64,000 bases of DNA from positions 9,736,108-9,800,107 of the forward strand of contig CM064434.1 in assembly GCA_032690845.1 (NCBI GenBank), written 5' to 3'. The translations under genes were made by a program, and so were the position numbers. The stretch is from Eleusine coracana subsp. coracana (taxonomy: Eukaryota > Streptophyta > Magnoliopsida > Poales > Poaceae). Under the pieces are notes generated by a model. It was not told the DNA's origin. It was given only the letters and a program-made list of their open reading frames with translations, and ran no database searches. Shown here piece by piece: positions 1 to 11,274 of this stretch (positions are counted from its first letter, which is position 1; the number at the start of each line of letters is the position of its first letter).

Positions 1-19
1 GGGGGGGGGGGCGGTAGAA
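1..19 (+). other. Polypurine-tract-like end of an upstream chromovirus
   Basis: The window opens with an 11-base G run followed by CGGTAGAA and then TGTGACGTCCC. In grass chromoviruses a G-rich polypurine tract lies directly before the 3' LTR, and such LTRs often begin TGTGACxxCCC. I read this as the last bases of the internal region of an element that lies mostly left of the window. The assignment rests on this short context only. Confidence 0.35.
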
Positions 20-1845
20 TGTGACGTCCCAAAATAAGAAATAAAACAAAGAGCTGGTCCTATTGGGCCTTGTGGTGAAATTGAAACCCAACTTGAGCCC
101 ATGTCAAACCTTAAGGTTTTCGGCCAACATTGTCTTGGTACTTTTATTTTTCCGTGTCAATCGTTCCCACCATCGCTGAAGAAAAGAGAGGCGGCCTTGC
201 TCCTGCTCTTCCGTCTCTGCAGGTCAGTGTCCTTGGAGATGTGCAATTCGTTCCCCGTGCCAGGCAAAACTGGTTCCTGGCCTTGCTGATCATCCTTGCC
301 CCCCATCTTTAGGTGCAGGGTTGCAGGACATGGAGTCGTGTTGCAGGTAGGTAGGAGGACTAGGGCGGTAGAGATTGGGTTTGATCACGGCTTCTCTTTG
401 GTAATTGCAGACCAACCTTATTTCTTCCCTTTCCCACTATTTTCCAGGTTTAGTGTTGAGGTTAAACACGTTGAACCACTTCTGTACTAGACATTGTATT
501 TAGTCAGTTTCAGTCTCTGCGCAGTAGCAGATCAATCCTCCTTTTCACAATCCTAGCTGCCGAATTGGGAACTTTGGTAGTAACAAAACTCGTAGAGGAT
601 TTGGAGGCCTTTCCATCAAGTATTTATTCGCATTTTTCTGACGAGTATTGCATGATTTATCCCTTTCTGAATATGACTGTTATTTTCGTCAGTTAACTGT
701 GACACTACAGTTTTGGTCAGTGCAGTAACTGTTCGAGGCTTATTTCCGGAGTTTTAGTTCCGAATTTGAGTAGGACTTTAACACGAACATTGTAGAGGGC
801 TTGAAGAACTTTCCAACAAGCACTCATACGCATTTTTTCCTTGAGTAGAACTCGAGTTATTGCAATCGGGATGTTGCTGTATTGTCTTCGTCAGTTCTGT
901 CAGGTTTCAGTTCGTTGTTACAATGATCTGTTTTGAGTGCCAATTTAAAATTACTCAAAGTCCTAATTTGTGCATATTTATGTGGAGTGTTTTATAGTCC
1001 TATGCACCCGCTTTGCAAATAGTACTCGCATGCGTGTTTCCTCTCAATATTATGGGCGTTATTGGCCTCCAAATTGAACGCTTTGGGGCTGATGACAGAT
1101 TCTGTCAGTCGTTTTGTATAGTCAATCTGAATTAGGAAACTTCGAAATTAAATTTTGAAATGAATACCAAAGATGTTGATTGTTCAGTGTAGTTACTTGT
1201 GGAGTATTTATTTGCTATCATTGTTGTTATAATTTTAATCTTATAAAAAAGTCAAGCAGTACTGCTGCTGTCTATGAAAGTGATGTGTTATTGTTTTGTC
1301 AATAATAGATTGGGGGTGTAGAAATGATATGATTGTTGTTTGTAAATGATCTTTGGGGTATTTGTACTGAGTTCTTTGTTCTAAAACAGGTGGTAGTGCT
1401 CCTGGTCGTGCCTAGTGCATTTTTCTTCTCCATAGGAGGCAAGTGAATGTAGTTGTGATTATGCTACCGTTTTGACTTGTTATTTTTATCATCTACACTA
1501 TAATGTTCAGAACCATGTCTTACCATTATGAATTGACTCTTGTCTTATTTATTTATTCAATTATACTTAATTGATGCTTAATTGTCTTTATATGACCTTT
1601 TATCTTTGGAGCATGGTTTATGTGGTTAATCCATATTATTGGAGGATGTGGAAGTTTATATTATCATTATGGTAGCATACCATGTGCATTGCATCATTCA
1701 TGTGCATTGGAAGTTATGTCATTGACCGATGGTCACGACCGTACAGGTACAGTATCATGGGATGCAGCTCCATACCTTGTTGGGTATGCAGGCAGGAGAC
1801 ATTTGCATTTGCATTCATATGCACTCATAAAGTAGTTGAACTGGC
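20..1845 (+). mobile_element. Putative gypsy LTR start and untranslated retroelement sequence
   Basis: The stretch begins TGTGACGTCCC, a chromovirus-like LTR start, right after a G-rich tract. No clear LTR end, no primer-binding site and no coding frame longer than about 70 codons can be seen. The short frames present are not recognisable. The composition from about 480 to 1850 is plain AT-rich sequence like the long untranslated leaders of grass gypsy elements. It could be the 3' LTR of an element upstream of the window or the decayed 5' end of the chromovirus whose RT begins near 1885. The right boundary given is only where recognisable coding starts. Confidence 0.3.
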
Positions 1846-1884
1846 GTGTTGTTATCATTGAAGCTCTATCATTTGATTTTGTTC

Positions 1885-2923
1885 TATTTGGAAGTTCAAT
1901 GTTTGGAGGAATTACCTGAATCAGACCAGCCGCTGATCAAGGAGTTACCTCAACAGATCCAATATATAGTGCACAAGTATATTCATATCTTTGAAGCACC
2001 AAAAGGGTTACCTCCTGCAAGGGACTGTGACCATGTTATCCCACTAATTCCAGGAGCTAGACCAGTGCAGATGAGACTTTACAGGTATGTTCCAACATTG
2101 AAGACTGAAATTGAAAGGCAAGTAGCTGAGATGCTTGAGAGTGGAGTAATTCAGAGAAGCACTAGTGTGTTTTCTTCATCTGTCATACTGGTCAAGAAGA
2201 AAGATGAATGTTGGCACTTCTATGTGGATTACAGGAATTTGAATACACTAACAGTAATTTCCTATGCTAGTGACAGATGAATTCCTAGATGAACTAGCTA
2301 ATGCGCTTGGTTTTCTACCCTAGATCTGAGAGCAGGCTATCATCAGATAAGATTAGCACCAAAAGAGGAACATAAAATAGCCTCCCAAACCCATCATGGG
2401 CATTTTGAATTCAGGGTAATGGCCTTTGGGTTGTCCAGGGTGCTGACAAATTTCCAAAGCGCCATGAACAAGACTTGCACCGCTATTGTAGAAATTTGTG
2501 CTTGTGTTCTTTGATGACATCCTGATGTGCAATGAAACATGGGAAGATCATTTGCAACATCTGCAACAGGTACTGCAACTTCTTGAGCAGGATAAGTGGC
2601 AACTGAAGTTGTCCAAGTGTTCCTTTGCCAAAAGGCAGATTGCTTACCAGGGACATATCATAAGCCAGGAAGGGGTTTCCATTGATCCTGCCAAGGTTCA
2701 AGCAGTGACATCTTGGCCAACACCCGAGAATGTCAAGGAGCTTCGCAACTTCTTGGGACTAATATTGTATTATAGGAAATTTGTGAGGAACTATGGTATT
2801 ATTTCCAAGCCTTTAACAAATATTCTCAAGAAGGATGCATTTTTCATTTGGACTTCATAACATGATACTGCTTTTGGTACTCTTAAGACAACATTATTGT
2901 CAGCACTAGTGTTAGCCTTGCCC
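1885..2923 (+). pseudogene. Chromovirus (Ty3/gypsy) reverse transcriptase, broken
   Basis: This is the reverse transcriptase part of a Ty3/gypsy pol. A first frame (to about 2278) carries the N-terminal RT region with VILVKKKDE and DYRNLN, typical of the fingers and palm. After a frameshift, the block LDLRAGYHQIRLAP and an AFGL motif follow (about 2315-2440). A second shift leads to the catalytic block read as VFFDDILM (2498 onward; YVDD in most gypsy elements), then the thumb and connection region to about 2860, with frame remnants to 2923. There is no gag or protease upstream, so the element is a fragment. The reading frame breaks off at 2928, where the 4.6-kb LTR element is inserted, and resumes at 7541 in RNase H. 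Confidence 0.85.
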
Positions 2924-2928
2924 AGTTC

Positions 2929-3691
2929 AGATGTAGATATAGCCCGATCTTTCGAGAGGTAAGGGGATAAACTCGAATTTGGGGAACTCGGCGTGGACGA
3001 CCCAACTTAAATCAGACACGATCCAATCCCGCAACCGTTACACTAAGCACAACTTGATTGTTCCTGCAAGCAAAATCGAGAACACAAGCAAGAGAGGATA
3101 AACACGCAATCTAAAATTGCAAATATGGATGAAGTGGATCACAAGAAAAGGTTCAAGCTCTGAACACAAAAGAACTAATCGCCACAGTGGTGTAGAACAA
3201 GAACATGGGCTCTGGATTACTGTAAAAGGACTTGTCGCCACAGTTACAATAATTCGATCAAGTTTCTCTCTGAAAAACTGAACTAAACAAAACCCAAAAC
3301 TAAAAGACAGCGGCTACTGAGTTTATGTAGGAAATAAAGACGTCCTAGAGTTGGGGGCGATCAGGGGGGGCGCCCAGAACATGGGCGTAAGGTCCGACAC
3401 GATACATGGCCAAGTTGGCCCAAAATAGGTGGCATAGCACCTTGTCATGGTTACATATTATAACTCACGACCCTTCTGGAGCTAGGACCAGAACCAAAAC
3501 GATGGTGTCGTCATCCCCTTTCTAACGCATCAAAGAACGCCTCGTTTGGACGTTGGATGTGAGAGATATCATCAAAACCGTGAAGAGGTGTCGGCTGAAT
3601 CCGAGACGAACATGACGACCGAGTTGGTGACGACTTGTAACTTGGGGAAGACCATGATATGCGCGTATCCAGCATGGTGATGTCCTCATCA
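2929..3691 (-). repeat. 3' LTR of the Gag-protease element
   Basis: This 763-bp copy matches 6773-7535 along its whole length with scattered substitutions. It lies at the 3' end of the minus-strand element. Its outer edge follows the target duplication AGTTC. The first 181 bases on the element strand (3691 down to 3511) are read as the C-terminal 60 codons of the Gag-protease frame. Confidence 0.9.
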
Positions 3692-5652
3692 TCCTTCCCT
3701 TCTTGAATTAGAGTCGCCCTCAACTCCATCTCAGCATCAATCTCCTGCAAAAGGTTAGTACTAGCAGAATACAAAGTACAAGATACATGATCATCGATAG
3801 AAGATATATCATGACAAAGCATAATATAGCAAGGTGCATCATGATTATCACAAAGATCAGTAATAGTAGATGTCATAGCAAGAAAAGCACCTCCCTTTAA
3901 CTGAATAGCCTTATGTTTAACATCAGAAAATTGTTTGTTATCATGTTTATTCTCAATATTTTCAGCAAGCAGTTTAAAATGATTTCTAATATCAGCAGGC
4001 AATAACGGATGCAAAGTAATATTCCTGTCCTTATGCACGAATGTATATGTATTTGTTCTACCATGGTGGGCAGCATCCATATCATATTCCCATGGACGGC
4101 CTAATAAAAGCGAACATGCTTGCATAGGTACAACATGAAAATTAGCAAAGTCTTGATAAGAACCTACTGAAAAGTGTATGCGTGCTGATCGAGTTACCTG
4201 TGCCGTACCACTATTGTTGAACCATTTGATGTGGTAGGGATGATGTAGTGCATGCATGGTCAAGCCAAGTTTGCTTACCAAATCAGAACTTACCAAGTTG
4301 TTACAGCTCCCAGTATCAATGATGGTGAGAACACGGTGGTTCGCAACAATGTGGTACATGTAGAATAAATTGTTACGTTGTTGTTCTTCCTCTTGTCCCA
4401 CCCGAGTGGTCAACACACGCTGTAAAATGAGGCTAGGAAAGCCCATGGTGGCAGCAATAGAATCAGTGGCGGTAGTCTCCTGCTCCTCCGTTGAATCTGC
4501 AACAATGTTAGGCATACGAGCAAATTCATCTTCAACATCACTAGAACTTTCATACCCATCAGCGGTAGCGATGAAAGCACGACGACTAGGGCAATCCTTC
4601 ATGACATGTCCCATGCCCTTGCAGCGGTGGCAAATAATGGTGGTGGAGGAGCCACTCCTAGTACCGGAAGTAGTAACCTTCTTCTGGTGTTGGTGCTGCA
4701 CACTAGACGATTGCGCTGCAGAAGTAGGCGCAAGTGGAAAAGTTGTTGCTGGTGTCTTAGCAACATGACTCTTCAAGTTCTCTACTCCAGTACGTTGCTG
4801 GAGATATTGCTCAGTGTTGGAACTGCAAGATTGTTGTGGAAGGCGTCCCTGTAGTTCTCGTTCAGCTTTAAGAGCAATATGATACAATTGGCTGAACCTA
4901 TTCCACTCTTTATAGTCAACAATATTCTGGATATCACGGTTCAAACCACCAAAAAATCTAGCACTAGTTTCAACATCATCTTCATGTATATCACAATGTG
5001 CTAAACCAATAAGCAATTCCTGATAATATTCCTCTACTGTTTTTTGTGTTAAAGATTGTAATTTCAAACGTAAATCACGTTGGTAATAAGGAGGAACAAA
5101 ACGATATTTCATGCGTTGTTTCAAAACAGGCCAAGTGGCAGGTATAGCAGCATTAGTATTACAAAGATCATTCCACCAAAAGAGAGCAAAACCTGTAAAC
5201 TCACTAGTAGCAAGTCTAACACTATGCTCAGCAGGAACTAAATGAGAATTAAATTTCTGTTCAACAACAAGTTCCCAATCTAAGTATGCTTCAGGATCAG
5301 CACTACCGGCAAAAGGTGGTATGTTAAATTTGGGCTTAACAAAAGTATCAGTATTACCACGATTGTTATTACCTCCCATACTGTGTCGATTACAGTGAAG
5401 ATGGTCTGCATCACGGTCAAAATCATTATCAGCAGCAGCTCGTTGAGGTGGAGGTCGTCGTTCAACATCCTTAACATGGCGGACAACAGTGTTGATGTGA
5501 CCCATCAACTCGGCAAACTTCGTTTCCATGAATGTACGTTGGTCCGCAAGAAGCTTCGTGAGCTCGGCCTTAGAGACGCAATCATTGAAGTCTGTAGGGG
5601 ACTCCAACTCTCCAGGTGTCCCTTTTTCCTTTCTCTGAATGGTGAAAAGCAA
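3511..5652 (-). CDS. Gag-protease polyprotein of the non-autonomous LTR element
   Basis: An uninterrupted 713-codon frame. Residues 1-90 are charged and probably coiled. About 105-275 is a retrotransposon Gag capsid domain (PPFAGSADPEAYLDWE, then WWNDL and a YYQELLIGL helix). A CCHC zinc knuckle, CHRCKGMGHVMKDC, sits near residue 341. A retropepsin-like protease follows, with the catalytic DTGS motif near residue 445 (IIDTGSCNNLV) and LLGRPWEYD near 517. The last roughly 130 residues have no domain I recognise, and the final 60 codons lie inside the 3' LTR. No RT, RNase H or integrase follows. The start chosen is the first methionine of the frame; the true start could be a little downstream. 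The intact frame contrasts with the heavily broken pol of neighbouring elements, which suggests recent insertion or selection on Gag. Confidence 0.85.
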   Translation of the reverse strand: MLFTIQRKEKGTPGELESPTDFNDCVSKAELTKLLADQRTFMETKFAELMGHINTVVRHVKDVERRPPPQRAAADNDFDRDADHLHCNRHSMGGNNNRGNTDTFVKPKFNIPPFAGSADPEAYLDWELVVEQKFNSHLVPAEHSVRLATSEFTGFALFWWNDLCNTNAAIPATWPVLKQRMKYRFVPPYYQRDLRLKLQSLTQKTVEEYYQELLIGLAHCDIHEDDVETSARFFGGLNRDIQNIVDYKEWNRFSQLYHIALKAERELQGRLPQQSCSSNTEQYLQQRTGVENLKSHVAKTPATTFPLAPTSAAQSSSVQHQHQKKVTTSGTRSGSSTTIICHRCKGMGHVMKDCPSRRAFIATADGYESSSDVEDEFARMPNIVADSTEEQETTATDSIAATMGFPSLILQRVLTTRVGQEEEQQRNNLFYMYHIVANHRVLTIIDTGSCNNLVSSDLVSKLGLTMHALHHPYHIKWFNNSGTAQVTRSARIHFSVGSYQDFANFHVVPMQACSLLLGRPWEYDMDAAHHGRTNTYTFVHKDRNITLHPLLPADIRNHFKLLAENIENKHDNKQFSDVKHKAIQLKGGAFLAMTSTITDLCDNHDAPCYIMLCHDISSIDDHVSCTLYSASTNLLQEIDAEMELRATLIQEGKDDEDITMLDTRISWSSPSYKSSPTRSSCSSRIQPTPLHGFDDISHIQRPNEAFFDALERG
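3692..3704 (-). other. Polypurine tract inside the gag frame
   Basis: On the element strand this reads AAGAAGGGAAGGA and abuts the 3' LTR start TGATGAGG. It would prime plus-strand DNA synthesis. It is also in frame in the Gag-protease ORF (residues around IQEGKD), so the polypurine tract is coding. Confidence 0.75.
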
Positions 5653-6772
5653 AAGACAAGACTAAACAAAAAGATTAGCCCTATCAACTAGCAGGCAGCA
5701 GAGGGTGTTAAAAGTGGAAAACAATATCAGAAGCAATGTATCACAATCTTACAAGTGTTCTTACCAAAGCCAAACAGGTCGACACAATCTGTAGTTGAGC
5801 TTGGGTGTAACAGTTGCAAGGAAGAAACCTGTGCTGTAATATGTATAGCTTGGAAGGCTAATATATATGTCAATGGAACATAATTCAATAACAGATAGTA
5901 GCACTAAATAAATGTCCAAAACAGTGTCCTAATTGCTGGCAAAAGAATCATGTTCCAAAAACAGTTGTGACAGCAAGAACAATGGCAAAGGCAGCAAGGA
6001 ACAAAACAGACTTCACAGACTTACAATTTTCAGGGCGGGGGGGGGGGGGGGGGGGGGGGGGTGGAAATCAAAATCTTGATTTTTTTGTATGATTTTTCCA
6101 CTATTTTTCTGTGATAGAGGAACATAAAGGAAGGAACCACAAGAAGTTTCAACTCAAACAGAGGGAAAACAAAGGGTAGGCAAAATCTCAAAGTTTCACC
6201 GAAAGCGTTATTTTTGACTTCACAATTTTTTTTCTATTTTTCCCAATTTTTTTTTGATTTTTTTGACAAGGGCACACAGGGTGGAGCCAGTGTGGGTCAC
6301 CTCAACTTTGAGTCAAGAATCTGCTGTAAAAATTTCAGCCCAACCGGAGCAACGAGCGAAAAGTTGTGCCTGTTTTACGGAAGGTATGTCAAGATAGGGT
6401 TTCAGGGGGGAGGGGGGGGGGGGAACCGAATCGGTTAGGGTTTTTTTGTTGGCAACAGATTGTGGGTGTGGTGGGTGGGTGACACGATGGTGAATCCAAT
6501 GGAAAACACGATGGTGATGGTGGTGTGCAGTAGAGATCAAAACACAAACCGAATCGAAACACAAATTCAAACCAGCAACTGAACTCGACTAGGACACAAA
6601 CTCAACACTACGGACTCTGAAATTAAATTATGCAAAGGCTAAATAGTATCTGGGATGGTGGGGAAATTTTTTTTATAGGCTTTTTTTGTGGACAAAAGGT
6701 GATGAACACAAACGAATCTAAAGGGAAGAACACGATAATACCTCATGGGGAACCTAGAAATCTGATACCACT
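5653..6772 (-). other. Untranslated leader of the Gag-protease element, with two G runs
   Basis: About 1.1 kb lies between the 5' LTR and the gag start. No frame of interest is open. The plus strand shows a 25-base G run (6037-6061) and a 12-base G run (6412-6423), separated by T-rich sequence. No gene is seen. Confidence 0.6.
6755..6770 (-). other. Primer-binding site, tRNA-iMet type
   Basis: Two bases inside the 5' LTR the element strand reads TGGTATCAGA, the usual complement of the 3' end of initiator methionine tRNA. The following bases match the usual site less well. Confidence 0.75.
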
Positions 6773-7535
6773 TGATGTAGATATGGCCCGGTCTTCTGAG
6801 AGGTAAGGGGATAAACTCGAATTTGGGGAACTAGGCGTCGACGACCCAGCTTGAATCAGACACGATCCAACCCCGCAACCGTTACACTAAGCACAACTTG
6901 ATTGTTCCTGCAAGCGAAATTGAGAACACAAGCAAGAGAGGATAAACACGCAATCTGAAATTGCAAATATGGATGAAGTGGATCACAAGAAAAGGTTTAA
7001 GCTCTGAACACAAAAGGACTAATCGCTACAGTGGTGTAGAACAAGAACAGGGTCCCTGGATTACTGTAAAAGGACTTGTCGCCACAGTTACAATAATTCG
7101 ATCAAGTTTCTCTCTGGAAAACTGAACTAAACAAAATCCGAAACTAAAAGACGGCGGCTACTGAGTTTATGTAGGAAACAAAGACGTCCTAGGGTTGGGG
7201 GCGACCAGGGGGGGCGCCCATAACATGGGCTTAAGGCCCAACACGATACATGGCCAAGTTGGCCCAAAATAGGTGGCGTAGCACCTTGTCATGGTCACAT
7301 ATTATAACTCACGACCCTTATGGAGCTAGGACCAGAACCAAAACGATGGCATTGTCGTCCCCTTTCCAACGCATCAAAGAACGCCTCGTTTGGACGTTGG
7401 ATGTGGGAGATATCATCAAAACCGTGAAGAGGTGTCGGCTGAATCCGAGACGAACGTGGCGACCGAGTTGGTGACGACTTGTAACTTGGGGAAGACCATG
7501 ATATGCGCGTATCCAGCATGGTGATGTCCTCATCA
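6773..7535 (-). repeat. 5' LTR of the Gag-protease element
   Basis: This 763-bp copy is the partner of 2929-3691. It starts TGATGAGGAC and ends CTACATCA on the element strand, and is flanked on its outer side by the duplicated host bases AGTTC. It also contains the same 60-codon frame tail as the 3' LTR. Confidence 0.9.
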
Positions 7536-7540
7536 AGTTC

Positions 7541-8136
7541 TGACAAAAAAATTGCTATTGAGACTGATGCGTCTGGTGCAGGGGTGGAAGTAGTTTTAAT
7601 GCAGGATGGGCATCCCTTAGCCTTTGTTAGCAAACCTTTGGGAATCAGGAAAGATGGGTTGTCAGCCTATGAAAAGGAATACATGGCAATTCTGATTGTT
7701 GTTGACCAATGGAGGTCCTACCTACAACATGCAGAATTTCTGATATTCACATACCAAATGATCTTATCTCATTTGAATGAGCAGAAACTGAATACACCAT
7801 GGCAGCAAAAGATTTTCGCTAAACTGCTAGGGCTGCAAAATAGAATTGTGTATAAAAAGGAGTAGAAAATGGTGCAGCTGATGTTTTTCCAATAGTATTT
7901 TGGTTGTGGTGGATAAGTTCACTAAGTATGCACACTTTTTTCCATTACGCTATCCATATACTGTATTTAAAGTAGCACAAATTTTCCTAGATGATGTGTA
8001 CAAATTACATGGGTTACCGGAGGCTATAATCTCAGATAGGGACAAGATTTTTCTCAACAATCTGTGGCAAGAGCTATTCACCCAGTGTTCCATGTGTGGC
8101 AGCTCAAACAAGCTATACCTCCATCTGTCCAGGTGA
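7541..8136 (+). pseudogene. Chromovirus RNase H and integrase fragments
   Basis: This continues the pol interrupted at 2928. The frame at 7541-7865 carries RNase H with ETDASGAGV (first catalytic Asp) and SAYEKEYMAIL (catalytic Glu), and stops soon after. A second frame at 7900-8136 carries the integrase core start VVVDKFTKYAHFFPL and the block LPEAIISDRDKIF with the second catalytic Asp. The zinc-binding HHCC part and the C-terminal half of the integrase core are missing. The element is clearly dead. Confidence 0.85.
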
Positions 8137-8189
8137 GTGCTACATTACCTGCTAGTATCTCACAATTTCAGTTTCCTGCCCCAATTCTA

Positions 8190-8384
8190 TAACGTCGAGT
8201 GATCAAGCGTGGTGGAGCGGAAGTGTCGCAAGTGTTGGTCAAATGGTCCCACCTTGATGAAGCTCAGGCATCCTGGGAGGATACTGAAGCCCTGTTCGCC
8301 AGGTTTCCAGTAGCGCCTGCTTGGGAGAATGTCAGCACCAACACTGACGGGCCTCCAGCAGAGAGGCTGATAGGCCATCGCTAA
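8190..8384 (+). pseudogene. Chromodomain tail of the chromovirus polyprotein
   Basis: A short frame reads VIKRGGAEVSQVLVKWSHL, then ASWEDTEALFARFP, the usual layout of the C-terminal chromodomain of grass chromoviruses, which steers integration to histone marks. It lies directly after the broken integrase, in pol order. Basic sequence of the usual C-terminal tail can be followed in another frame to about 8500. Confidence 0.75.
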
Positions 8385-9820
8385 GCCCGATCTGAGATAT
8401 GTTGGAACTGAGTGGGCCAAAGAGTAGAAGGCGTGTGCGTGGCCTGAAGGCCTGTAATCCGAGGCAATAACTAGCAAGGAAGAGAGGGGAGAGGAGTATC
8501 TACAACTTACTAATTGAGGTGAGGTCGTCTAGACCACTTTTTCGTGTCCAGATATGTCCGTAACATTGTCGTATTCAGTTTGTATCCTACAATGATTCAC
8601 CAATCAGTTTGAGTTGTTTTGAACCATTTTCTAATCCTTTATTGAATTGGACTCCGATTTCAATTCGATATTTCATACTAACAACAATTAATCATCTATT
8701 GTTTTAACATCATATTATGGATGGAAACTAATAACAAAAATTCTAATAATAACTCCCTCCAAAATTATTATAATGAATATTCTTTTTAAAACTAGAAAAG
8801 GTAAAGCAAAATAAAATATTTGAAGTTCCCTATTTACGAGCTGTGTCTTGGGAGAGAATTGCCTCTATGCCGTTGAAAATTTACATGGTTTCTTACCATG
8901 AAAATATTTGAAGTTCCCTATTTACCATCCATATAAATTATGATTCCTCTAGTGCCATTTTTGTTAATTTAGTCCTCCTAGTCCACGCGTCTGGCACCGC
9001 TTCCCCCCCCCCCCCCCCCACGCCTGGCCCCGCCCTCCTCCCTCCCTCACGAGCATGGCGCCGCCTCCTCCTCTGTGAGCATGGTGCCACGCTCCTCCTC
9101 CCCCCCTCCCCTCGCAACGGACATGGCGCCACCCTCCTCCTCCCCCATGCCCGGTGCCACCTCATCCCCATGCAAGGCATCATGCCTCCTCCCCTACGCC
9201 TAGCACCACACTCCTCCTCCCCTGCACCCGGCCTCGACATGAGCCCGACGTGCCACCTTCTCCCTCAAGCGAGCCCACCCCCTCCTCCCTTGAGCGAGCT
9301 TGCCGCGCTGCCCACAGCAACCGCCGGTCTGATCGGTTCTGGCTGACCCTGTGCGCCTGACAGGTGGGGAGAGGAATTAGGAGGGGAAAGAAAAGAAACG
9401 AACCCTTACCTACATAACCAATGACAATGCAGGTATTTTTTTGGAAAGACACTCATTCCGTAAAAACATCCCGTGAGGTGCTGATAAATTATCCTTGTGA
9501 GAAAGCTGCTTTTCTCAAAGCACCTAGAAGAAAGCCGGTCCATTTGGTTCAGCTTTTGACTATTTATAAAATCCAAACCAGCTAAAAGCAGAACCAAACA
9601 CACCCTGAGGCATGGTGGAGCCACTGGCTGACAGTCCGGTCCAGTGCACTGTCCTTTCTACATTATGTGACTATCGGGCATCTTGTTGGCCCCTCCGCGC
9701 CATCACACTGAAAAGGCACGGCGCTAGCAGCCGTGGATGTTGAAAGTGGGCAAGGCTCTGGTGGCGACGGTCCAGCGGTTGGAACAGGCCAAATACTTTT
9801 ACTTTTATAGGGATGAGATA
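8385..9820. other. Non-coding stretch with a 25-bp direct repeat and a C run
   Basis: No gene is recognised. A 25-bp perfect direct repeat occurs at 8813-8837 and 8901-8925 (period 88). A CTCCCTCCA-like start near 8752 resembles a worn Stowaway end but has no partner. A 17-base C run is at 9003-9019, followed to about 9360 by GC-rich CTCCTCC-type low-complexity sequence, whose proline-rich frames are probably chance. Confidence 0.5.
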
Positions 9821-10094
9821 CACTATGTAAAAAATGGTCTTTAGAGACTCTGCTCAAGTCACATTGGAGACTCTGAATTTTAGAGTCTATAAATTTGTGT
9901 CTATAAAGATGGATTATTACAGATGTGGATTGTCGCGTCTGCAATGAGTCACTTATTGTATACTCTAGTCGGCAACTAGAGTCTCCAATGATAAAGTCAT
10001 TACAGACTCTGGTTGGTAAATCGAGTCTGCAATGACTATTCATTATAGACTCGATTTGCCATCCAGAGTCTCGAATAACTATTTATTGCAATCA

Positions 10095-11274
10095 ATGAAT
10101 TCAATCAAAGTAAAGGGGAAGCAAGGAAGGATAGACGCACCTAGAGGAGCTGCGATCAGCCTAGAGCCCTACTTTGATCCGTATCATCTGCAACGAAGTG
10201 ACAACTCCCACACCACCAGGGGCCCTCTAACGTGTGTTAGCTTGGCTTAGGTTCTTCCTGTTTTCTCCATTTCACAATGTTACCTTGATTCTAATAAAAA
10301 TAGTGTCAGAGTACAGAATATGCATAGAGGAATATATGCATTATTGTTTATATTATAGTTGGATAGGAGTACAAAATATTTATTTTTAAGTAAATTACAT
10401 TGTAGAGCAATCAAGAAATAAAGTTAAATTTTTAAACTATATAAACTTGACAGTTTAATGAAATTTAGCATATACATTTCATAATTCCTTTTGATACAAG
10501 CCACAGACAGATGAATTCACAGATTTGAATTATAACAGAGCTACAACATAAGAGTCCACCGAGTATATCGTATTGTTTGGTTTGTTTATCAATAATATAC
10601 CAAATTTAACCATGTGAGCCAACTACTAGACATACAGTATATTTCAGGACTGTAGTGCAGTCCTACTATAAACTATTGTTTATACTGTGGTTGGATAGGA
10701 GTACGCATACCTACATTATCCAGTTCGACAGTTTAAATAGGCAAAGAATATTCAGCAAAACTTTGGTGAGCTCAGGCAAAGATGAACATGAAGCTACAGA
10801 GTAACAAGCAGCAAAGTTTAATGAGTTAGTGTTTAACCTTCAGTTGGTTACTCATATACTCAAGAATTCACTTAACAGGAAATTACAAGGTTGTTCATAA
10901 GTTAAAGTACTTAAAATTCTAGTTACAAGGCTAAACTGGAATTTACAAGGTTGTTTAGCAACTAACATGTATAGGCTAGTGAATAGTGATTACCTGGAAT
11001 AATGCAACTCAAAGTTTGACGTACCCATATTACAAGAGTGAAGCCTTCAAGTAAAACAGTGCGCATGTGGTTTCTGATTCAGGAGTAGGTGTACATCCCA
11101 CAAAACCTCCTGTATGATTAAAAAATGGAAATCTTAAAGTGACAAGTAGAATACACATTTAATTGAACAAAAGTGGGACATATTTAATAACATGTATAGA
11201 TGATGCCATATCTTTGAGTAAAGCAACTTCAATGAAAATCAGGGGTTCTCCTGATGTCAACAAAGATAGAATAA
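10095..11274. other. AT-rich interior of the CACTA-like element
   Basis: No coding frame is recognised. A phrase of about 30 bp ending GGTTGGATAGGAGTAC (with one variant) occurs near 10344 and again near 10675, and may mark an internal duplication. Nothing else is evident. Confidence 0.4.

Larger units (their letters stand above)
2929..7535 (-). mobile_element. Gag-protease-only LTR retrotransposon (non-autonomous, TR-GAG-like)
   Basis: A structurally complete LTR element of about 4.6 kb lies on the minus strand. Two 763-bp LTRs (2929-3691 and 6773-7535) begin TG and end CA on the element strand, except for one changed base at 2929. The host sequence is duplicated as AGTTC at 2924-2928 and 7536-7540, and the interrupted RNase H frame of the host chromovirus resumes exactly after the duplication. 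Next to the right LTR is a tRNA-iMet-type primer site; next to the left LTR is a polypurine tract. The only coding region is a Gag-protease frame. Reverse transcriptase and integrase are absent, so mobility would need another element's enzymes. LARD or TR-GAG are the closest known classes. Confidence 0.9.

Noticed and set aside
9154..9360. Proline-rich open frames in a CTCCTCC-type GC-rich stretch
   Set aside because: Low-complexity composition opens several frames at once. No domain, start context or neighbour supports a gene.
9500..9610. Possible hAT-like MITE around AGCTGCTTTTCTCAAAGCACC
   Set aside because: No convincing inverted end or target duplication could be found.
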